DNA of 64,000 bases from an uncultured Eubacteriales bacterium. GTDB lineage: Bacteria; Bacillota; Clostridia; Oscillospirales; Oscillospiraceae. The notes beneath the pieces were generated by a model that was not told the DNA's origin, did no database searches, and saw only the letters and a list, made by a program, of their open reading frames with translations. The translations under genes were made by a program, and so were the position numbers. The stretch spans positions 33,149 to 97,148 of the forward strand of contig OMVL01000003.1 in the NCBI GenBank assembly GCA_900314485.1. The letters are read 5' to 3'. The stretch's first letter is position 1. Every line of letters begins with the position of its first letter. Of this stretch, positions 58,753-64,000 are shown piece after piece.

Positions 58753-59439
58753 TTAGAATTTGTCGGCAATGGGCGGCTCCAGATGCAGATCATTGAAGTA
58801 GCGGTAGAAGGGGAGCAGCTCCTGATACCCGTCTGCCAACGCCCCCACCAGATCGGGGGAGCAGAGCAGGTCGTCCGGCTCGTTACCGGCGATGAGACTG
58901 ATATACTTCCGATTGTACCAGGGGGTGAGAAGCGGCGTGGTCTCCCCCTTGGGCCGCTTGTAGCACTCCCCCTCCAGCCGGAAGGTGTCCTGCTTGTTGA
59001 ACTTCCGCACCAGTTTTTCCAGCGCCTTGGGATCCCGCTGGATACGGCGGCGATACTGTTCCATATCTGTAGGCGTGCCCCAGTAGCCCAGACCGTAGCT
59101 GTAGCCGGAGGCGGCGATCTCAAACCAGAGGGCGGGGATGCCGTGCCAGTCGGCGTCGGAGTCGTGGGGCCGCTCCAGAGAGAGCCACAGGTGGTCCTTA
59201 TACGGCCCGCCTGAGTGCAGCCGCCTGGCATCCCGGTAGATACGGGTCAACTTGAGATTCACATCCAGCTTGGGATTGCGGGCCATGACCAGGTCATAGA
59301 CCTCGTGGCCCAGGGCGACCATGGGCTGATAGAGCTGGGTGAGATAGGTCTCCTTATGTTCCTGAAACCAGGGCCGCTCGTTGTTGAATTTCAGGCCCCA
59401 GAGAAAGTCGATGGTTTGATCAGAAAAGCCTTGAAACAT
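58753..59439 (-). CDS. DUF2461 family protein
   Basis: 228 residues matching the DUF2461 (TIGR02453) family of unknown function: FSDQTIDFLWGLKFNNERPWFQEHK at the start, LTRIYRDARRLHSGGPYKDHLW in the middle and an aromatic-rich core (SGYSYGLGYWGTPTDMEQYRR). Start at 59439 has GGAGTG upstream; the open frame continues upstream into the antisense of another gene and is not used. 22 nt after the VanW gene, so probably co-transcribed with it. Confidence 0.82.
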   Translation of the reverse strand: MFQGFSDQTIDFLWGLKFNNERPWFQEHKETYLTQLYQPMVALGHEVYDLVMARNPKLDVNLKLTRIYRDARRLHSGGPYKDHLWLSLERPHDSDADWHGIPALWFEIAASGYSYGLGYWGTPTDMEQYRRRIQRDPKALEKLVRKFNKQDTFRLEGECYKRPKGETTPLLTPWYNRKYISLIAGNEPDDLLCSPDLVGALADGYQELLPFYRYFNDLHLEPPIADKF

Positions 59440-59461
59440 AACTGCACACTCCGAATTGGGA

Positions 59462-61063
59462 TCAGCCCTGGGCAATGACCTTGTCCCGGGCCTTGTAATA
59501 GCTGTAAGCCTCCGGCTCCGAGGAGATAAGGTTGCCCTCTCCGTCGTAGAGCTTGCGGTAAGTCTGTACCTTGTAGCCGGTATAGGGGGTGGTGATGACC
59601 TTGGTCTCCCCGTCGTCCAGACTGCTGTCATGCTGGGTCTTGACGGAGTAGGGGATGGTCTCCAGTGTCTCGCTGGTGATCTTGACAGTGATGTCGTCGG
59701 TTTTGGTGCCGACAATGCTCATAGTCACCTTGCCGTTTGCGTAGGAGCCCACCACCTTAATAGGGTAGGGGGTATTGTTGGTAAACTGATAGTCCGGGCC
59801 GCCCCAGGAGACGGTGGCGTCCATGCCCAGGCCAATATAACTGGAGGCAAAGCTGTGGTTGTGCCGCTCGGTGATCTCCAGATTGGCATAGAGACAGGCG
59901 GCGTAGAGGGTAGAGGAGGTCTGGCAGATGCCGCCGCCCACCTCCTGAATGGTCTGACCGTTCTGATAGGCGGGGGCCTCGGAGAAGCCTCTGGCCTTGG
60001 TCCGCTGGCCCACGGTGCCGTTATAGGAGAAGGTCTCGCCCGGCAGCAGGATGGTGCCGTCACAGAACTCGGCAGCCAGCTTTACATTGCTCCGCCGTCC
60101 GCTGGAGCCGGAGACATTGGTGGAGTAGCTGCCCAGGGTGTCCTGGAAGAGGTGTTCTTCCAGATTGGCGGTGTCAATCTCCGGGTCGGTAAAGACCAGG
60201 TCGATGGTGATCTCGCCGCCCTCCTCGGCGGCTTCCAGCGCTGCCTTGGCAGCCTCCGCGTCAAAGGAAACGCCGGTGACAGAGGGGACGATGGCATAGT
60301 CGTTCTCCGGGTCCAAGGTGGCGTTTGCCGGCGCGGTATAGACCTCGTCATAGATCTTCTGAATATCCAGAGCGGCGATGTCGCTGACAGAGGTGGCGGC
60401 GTCAATGGTGTAGGTCACCGCCCAGGGGTCGGAGAGGAAGGCGGTGAGGATCTGGCCCTCAATGGCGTCCAGATCGGCCACAACGCCGGAAGAGCCCTTG
60501 CTGATGGTGATGGCGCTCTCTCCCACGGTGTAAGTGGTCTCCACGGCAGTGTCCACCTGGTCAATGCCGGTGGAGATAATGGCGGCTTTGAGGGCGTCAC
60601 CCCCCTGAATGGCGGGGACAGCGGTCAGCTTCTGCCCCTGTGCCTGAGCGGCAAGCCAGTCCAGGCCCCGGGTGAGAAATTTGCCGTGGCCCAGCGCCAT
60701 GGCCTCGTCAATGGCGGCGGAGGGGTCCAGAGAGAGAATGCTTCCGTCCTCGGTCCATAAAGGGACCGCATAGGCATCTCCGGCCAGAGTTACAGTGGCG
60801 GAGCTATTGTGATAACGATCGGAAAAGTCGGAGCGAAGGGCGGCCTCGGCCTCTGCCGGGGTCATGCCGCTGACGTCTACGTCATTGATATAGGTATGGT
60901 CTAAAAGCGCTCCTTCCGGCACACGGGTGCAGAGGAAGAGGTAGATCCCCAACACCAGCAGCACCACCAGCAGGAGTACGATCAGAGACCAGCGGAGCAA
61001 AAGCCCCGTCTTTCTTGCGGATTTCTTTTTCGTTTTAACTGTTGCAGTCAGCCTGCTTGCCAT
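59462..61063 (-). CDS. VanW-family membrane-anchored protein with peptidoglycan-binding-like domain
   Basis: 533 residues. A basic N-terminus and one membrane helix (SLIVLLLVVLLVLGIYLFL), two PG_binding_4/YoaR-like segments (~residues 60-300, GMTPAEAEAALR is typical), then a VanW domain (LLPGETFSYNGTVGQRT, EVGGGICQTSSTLYAACLYANLEITERHNHS) to the end. Such proteins are found in vancomycin clusters and widely in Clostridia, likely acting on the cell wall; enzymatic role unproven. No other van genes are present, so this is not evidence for resistance. Confidence 0.88.
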   Translation of the reverse strand: MASRLTATVKTKKKSARKTGLLLRWSLIVLLLVVLLVLGIYLFLCTRVPEGALLDHTYINDVDVSGMTPAEAEAALRSDFSDRYHNSSATVTLAGDAYAVPLWTEDGSILSLDPSAAIDEAMALGHGKFLTRGLDWLAAQAQGQKLTAVPAIQGGDALKAAIISTGIDQVDTAVETTYTVGESAITISKGSSGVVADLDAIEGQILTAFLSDPWAVTYTIDAATSVSDIAALDIQKIYDEVYTAPANATLDPENDYAIVPSVTGVSFDAEAAKAALEAAEEGGEITIDLVFTDPEIDTANLEEHLFQDTLGSYSTNVSGSSGRRSNVKLAAEFCDGTILLPGETFSYNGTVGQRTKARGFSEAPAYQNGQTIQEVGGGICQTSSTLYAACLYANLEITERHNHSFASSYIGLGMDATVSWGGPDYQFTNNTPYPIKVVGSYANGKVTMSIVGTKTDDITVKITSETLETIPYSVKTQHDSSLDDGETKVITTPYTGYKVQTYRKLYDGEGNLISSEPEAYSYYKARDKVIAQG

Positions 61064-61290
61064 AATGGACCCTCCAATGTCAATAAATACCAACAGGGTG
61101 TAATCAATCATTTTTCAGTATATCGAATTCTTCCCCAAAATTCAAGGTCAAACACGCAGAGATACCTTGCAAATTCTGATGTTTGTTGTTATAATAACCA
61201 TTGTGAACAAAAATGGGGTGGGGCGGCTTGTCGTTTTCCACAATTCCAGTCACAGGAAACAAAAGAAATGAAATCAGTTCGGAGGCATGC

Positions 61291-62262
61291 ATGATGCGTT
61301 ATTTTGTTGGCATTGACATTGGCGGCACCAATATTGCCATTGGCGTGGCGGATGAAGAGGGAAAGCTGATCCGTAAGCTCAGCGTACCCACCCGGGCAGA
61401 CCGGGGTCAGGATGCACTGGTAGAGGATATGATCGCTTCTGTTAAGGCAGTGGTGGAGCTGGCCGGGATGAAGCTGTCGGACGTCTCCTCTGTGGGTATT
61501 GGCGTTCCCGGTGCCGTCACGCCGGACGGCGTGGTCATCAGCGCCGTCAACCTGGGCTGGAAGAACACACCTCTTGCAAAGATCATGGGCGATGCTCTGG
61601 GTCTGCCCGTCTATCTGGGCAACGACGCAGACTGCGCCGCTTTGGGTGAGGTGGTTGCCGGCGCCGGCAGCAACTGCAATAGTGCGTTGATGATCACTAT
61701 GGGTACCGGCATCGGCGGCGGATTTATTGTCAACGGACGTATCTTCAGCGGCTGCACCGGCCAGGGCACGGAGCCGGGCCACTTCACCTTCCTCTACGGC
61801 GGTGAACGCTGCGGCTGCGGCAAGCGGGGCTGCTTCGAGGCTTATGCCTCCGCCACTGCCCTGATTCGCCAGACCAAGCGGGCGATGGAGAAGAATCCCG
61901 ATTCCAAGATGTGGGCGCTGGTGGACGGCGATATTGACCGGGTCAACGGAAAGGTCCCCTTTGACGCTGCCAAACTGGACGACGGCACCGCACGGGCTGT
62001 TGTGGCGCAGTACATCGACTATCTGGGCATGGGTATCGCCGGTATGGTAGACTCTTTCCGCCCCGAGCTGATTATTATGGGCGGGGGCATCTGCAACCAG
62101 GGCGACTACCTGATGATTCCCCTGAACGAGACCATCCGCAAGTACTGCTACGCCTCCGACGAGATCGCTCCTCCTCCCGCCGTTCGGGCTACCCTGGGCA
62201 ATGACGCCGGCATCATCGGCGCTGCCATGCTGCAGGTCTCTGCGGAGAAGAGCAAGAACTGA
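61291..62262 (+). CDS. ROK-family glucokinase
   Basis: 323 residues. ATP site GIDIGGTNIAIGV, sugar-binding GNDADCAALGEVVAG and MGTGIGGGF, and the ROK zinc motif CGCGKRGCFEAYAS are all present; no DNA-binding domain, so an enzyme rather than a repressor. It phosphorylates glucose from the sucrose and maltodextrin routes. Start 61291 or 61294, with GGAGG just upstream. Confidence 0.9.
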   Translation: MMRYFVGIDIGGTNIAIGVADEEGKLIRKLSVPTRADRGQDALVEDMIASVKAVVELAGMKLSDVSSVGIGVPGAVTPDGVVISAVNLGWKNTPLAKIMGDALGLPVYLGNDADCAALGEVVAGAGSNCNSALMITMGTGIGGGFIVNGRIFSGCTGQGTEPGHFTFLYGGERCGCGKRGCFEAYASATALIRQTKRAMEKNPDSKMWALVDGDIDRVNGKVPFDAAKLDDGTARAVVAQYIDYLGMGIAGMVDSFRPELIIMGGGICNQGDYLMIPLNETIRKYCYASDEIAPPPAVRATLGNDAGIIGAAMLQVSAEKSKN

Positions 62263-62284
62263 TCAAATCGCATCAAATATCAAC

Positions 62285-62308
62285 CGCCCCGTCCAAAAGG
62301 ACGGGGCG
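62285..62308 (+). terminator. Terminator of the ROK kinase gene
   Basis: 10-bp stem CGCCCCGTCC/GGACGGGGCG with an AAAA loop and an ATTTTG tail. Confidence 0.88.
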
Positions 62309-62436
62309 ATTTTGCTGTCTTGATATGTTGGCAAAAATTGTCGGGCATAGGCTGAGCCGAGAAGGGCATTCTAGCATCAGACAGCCCGTTATTGGGCCGT
62401 CTGACATTCATCAAATTGAGAAGGAGATGTTTGAAC

Positions 62437-62526
62437 ATGGCTAGTAATAACAATGGTAAGCAGGCTCTGGTCCCCGAGGCTCGTGAGGCCCTGAACAAGT
62501 TCAAGATGGAGTCCGCCTCTGACTGA
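62437..62526 (+). pseudogene. Truncated alpha/beta-type small acid-soluble spore protein gene
   Basis: The 29 codons from the ATG at 62437 (AAGGAG upstream) read like the start of an alpha/beta SASP: Asn-rich N-terminus, then ALVPEAREALNKFKMESASD. Full proteins have 60-90 residues with a conserved GxxxGxxTSRxxGxVGG and MV(K/R) half that binds DNA. Here the frame meets TGA at 62524 and nothing downstream, in any frame, continues it. The break coincides with the start of DNA that looks like an integrative element. Confidence 0.65.
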
Positions 62527-62546
62527 GATGTCTCTTCTCCATCTTG

Positions 62547-62615
62547 AAAATTCACTGACAAAAAATGGAAATCTATACAAAATCCGTTACTTACCGCCCC
62601 ATAACGGTGAATTTT
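62547..62615. repeat. Nested inverted repeats at the presumed element boundary
   Basis: AAAATTCAC (62547-62555) with GTGAATTTT (62607-62615), and CCGTTA (62584-62589) with TAACGG (62602-62607). They lie between the broken SASP gene and the ParA/ParB module and could be recombinase-binding arms of an att site. Confidence 0.4.
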
Positions 62616-62667
62616 AGGAGTTTTCAAAACCTTTCTGCTGAAAAATGACAGAAAGTGAGGAACAACA

Positions 62668-62997
62668 ATGAAAAGCGAAAAATTGAAAGCAGCAGCATTA
62701 GCGTTGGGACGGCTTGCAGCTACCCTCGCTATGACACTCTTGCTCTACATCCTCTTTCACCCCATCTGCCGGGAACCGGACGGCTCTCTCAACACCTTCC
62801 TCATGGCGGTTCTGGTGGGCATCCCCTTCGGCATCCGGCACATGATTCTTCTGCTCCCTCCCGCCAGCTACGACATCGGCGGGAGTGTAGGCGTGATCGC
62901 ACTGGATTTCATCCTGGGCGGCATCCTCGGCCTCTTTGCCCTGTGTATCCTGCTCGTCAAACAACTTGCAGCCGTCTTTGCGGCTGTGGCTGGCTGA
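62668..62997 (+). CDS. Small multi-pass membrane protein preceding parA
   Basis: 109 residues, three predicted helices (ALGRLAATLAMTLLLYILF, MAVLVGIPFGIRHMILLL, VIALDFILGGILGLFALCILL). GTGAGGAACAAC precedes the ATG. It ends 12 nt before parA, so it is part of the element's first operon. Proteins like this sit at the same place in gut Clostridia integrative elements; function unknown. Confidence 0.65.
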   Translation: MKSEKLKAAALALGRLAATLAMTLLLYILFHPICREPDGSLNTFLMAVLVGIPFGIRHMILLLPPASYDIGGSVGVIALDFILGGILGLFALCILLVKQLAAVFAAVAG

Positions 62998-63009
62998 GGG
63001 GGTGCTGAC

Positions 63010-63825
63010 ATGGCTCAAATCGTGGTATGCGGACTGATTAAAGGCGGCACCGGGAAAAGTACCGTGGTGCGCAATCTGTCCTTTGCGCTGGCTCAGGCTG
63101 GCTACCGTGTGTGCATCGTGGACGACGACGCTCAGGCGAACCTCACCATCAGTTGCGGCATTGACAACCCTGCCGAGCTGCCCATCACCATGGGACAGCT
63201 TATGGAACTGGAAATGAACGGCGAGGAACTGCCTGATCCATCACAATACATCCGTCCTGTGAACGGCGTGGATTTGATTCCCTCCAGCCGGTATCTCTCC
63301 GTCATTGAGAACCGTATGCGCATGGAGCTGGGCTGTGAGAGCATTCTCAGCAGCATCCTGAACCCGCTCCGGGACAGATATGACTACATCTTCATCGACA
63401 TCGGCCCCACCGAGGGTATCCTCACCGTCAACGCCCTCTATGCCGCCGACTGCATCCTCATTCCCATGGACTTACAGATTTTCGCCCTTGCCGGGGTGCG
63501 GGAGATTCTCACCACTGTCACCAAGCTGCGGCGCAGAATCAAGCCCAACCTCCGTGTGGCGGGCATCGTATTTAATCGCTATGAGAGCATCACCAACCTG
63601 AGCGAGCAGATCATGGAGGATACCAGGGACGCTTACGGCGCAAAAATCACCATCTTCCGCTCTGCTATCCCCCAAACCGTGGACATTGGCTCCGCTCACT
63701 ACTGCTCCAAGCCTGTGGCACTGTACAAGCCCCGGTGCCGTGCGGCGAAAGCCTTTGCCGACCTTGCAAATGAGTTTGCACTGGAATGTCCGGCTCACAT
63801 GGGAGGTGAAGCGTCATGCCACTGA
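63010..63825 (+). CDS. parA: ParA-family partition ATPase
   Basis: 271 residues. Deviant Walker A KGGTGKST (residues 11-18) with the signature Lys, Walker A' YIFIDIGPTEG, and VDDDAQANLT mark a ParA/Soj protein for segregating or stabilising a mobile element. GAGGGGGTGCTGAC precedes the ATG. The stop overlaps the next gene by 10 nt. Confidence 0.9.
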   Translation: MAQIVVCGLIKGGTGKSTVVRNLSFALAQAGYRVCIVDDDAQANLTISCGIDNPAELPITMGQLMELEMNGEELPDPSQYIRPVNGVDLIPSSRYLSVIENRMRMELGCESILSSILNPLRDRYDYIFIDIGPTEGILTVNALYAADCILIPMDLQIFALAGVREILTTVTKLRRRIKPNLRVAGIVFNRYESITNLSEQIMEDTRDAYGAKITIFRSAIPQTVDIGSAHYCSKPVALYKPRCRAAKAFADLANEFALECPAHMGGEASCH

Positions 63826-64000
63826 AAAATGCACCCAAGCGGAACATAGCCAGCGCCATTGACCTGCTGGAACAGGATTATGACTCTGTGGTGGGCGGGG
63901 TACGGTTCACGGAGCTGCCTATCAAGCAGATTCAGCCTTACCATGACCATCGCTTTCACCTCTACGAAGGGCAGCGGCTGGAGGACATGGTGGAGAGCAT
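63816..64000 (+). CDS. parB: ParB/Spo0J-family protein, 3' end outside window
   Basis: The first 61 residues are visible (ATG 63816, GGGAGGTG upstream). VRFTELPIKQIQPYHDHRFHLYEGQRLEDMVESI, broken here at residue 61, is the typical start of a ParB N-terminal domain (I..I.P.....R.....L.L..SI pattern). With ParA it forms a partition pair, here marking the edge of an integrative or plasmid-derived element that continues past the window. Confidence 0.85.
   Translation, partial: MPLKNAPKRNIASAIDLLEQDYDSVVGGVRFTELPIKQIQPYHDHRFHLYEGQRLEDMVES

Noticed and set aside
59462-61063. VanW protein as a sign of vancomycin resistance
   Set aside because: VanW-family proteins are common in Clostridia. No vanH, vanA/B-type ligase, vanX or VanRS genes are present in the window.
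1-64000. tRNA, rRNA or CRISPR loci
   Set aside because: No cloverleaf with conserved TTCRANY loop, no rRNA core sequence and no regularly spaced direct repeats were recognised by eye; a dedicated RNA search would be needed to exclude a small RNA gene.

Overview
The window is about 64 kb of high-GC, densely packed bacterial chromosome. The start of a small acid-soluble spore protein gene (62437), ECF transporters, a ferredoxin-fused siroheme sulfite reductase, an FprA flavoprotein and several large sugar ABC systems together point to an anaerobic, spore-forming gut Firmicute, probably of the Oscillospiraceae (Flavonifractor/Lawsonibacter-like). This placement rests on gene content and family resemblance only. 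No rRNA, tRNA or CRISPR array was found.

Layout. 1-1.2 kb: tail of a TldD/PmbA-type gene. 1.3-1.6 kb: a gene remnant beside a small repeat with inverted ends. 1.6-8.2 kb: a sucrose locus (fructokinase, sucrose-6-phosphate hydrolase, binding lipoprotein, permease, divergent LacI repressor) in which two permease genes are collapsed by a deletion. 8.2-10.9 kb: four small membrane or lipoprotein genes of unknown role. 11.2-19.5 kb: a sulfur/iron/siroheme block: a YeiH-type exporter behind a leader with a cysteine-rich peptide, an iron-type ABC transporter, siroheme synthesis genes, and convergent sulfite reductase and TusA genes. 19.8-29.1 kb: a methionine block: an ECF transporter, a PepV dipeptidase and two SAM hydrolases behind a methionine-rich leader peptide and terminator; YbaK and B3/B4 tRNA-editing-type genes; and metA with its own attenuator-like leader. 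29.4-34.2 kb: livKHMGF. 34.3-40.9 kb: a Dlt-like cassette (adenylation enzyme, BtrK/LysA-type PLP decarboxylase, carrier protein, MBOAT, two SGNH proteins). 41.3-48.8 kb: a maltodextrin/starch locus with its LacI regulator and operators. 48.8-53.1 kb: an M16C protease and an FprA flavoprotein. 53.2-57.7 kb: a second repeat copy and potABCD. 57.7-62.3 kb: a zinc-ribbon membrane protein, a DUF2461 protein, a VanW protein and a ROK kinase. 62.4-64 kb: a truncated spore-protein gene followed by the ParA/ParB end of what looks like an integrative element.

Two parts stand out. The 34.3-40.9 kb cassette has the architecture of D-alanylation but adds a decarboxylase of the class that works on carrier-bound amino acids, so it may decorate a surface polymer with a decarboxylated amino acid such as a beta- or gamma-amino acyl group. 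The methionine block carries a readable attenuator: a 35-residue peptide with six Met codons, a 12-bp intrinsic terminator and a mutually exclusive antiterminator, ahead of genes that could import and break down SAM or Met peptides. With the metA leader and the Cys-rich yeiH leader, this suggests that leader-peptide attenuation controls sulfur amino acid genes here, since no SAM riboswitch or T-box was recognised in these leaders.
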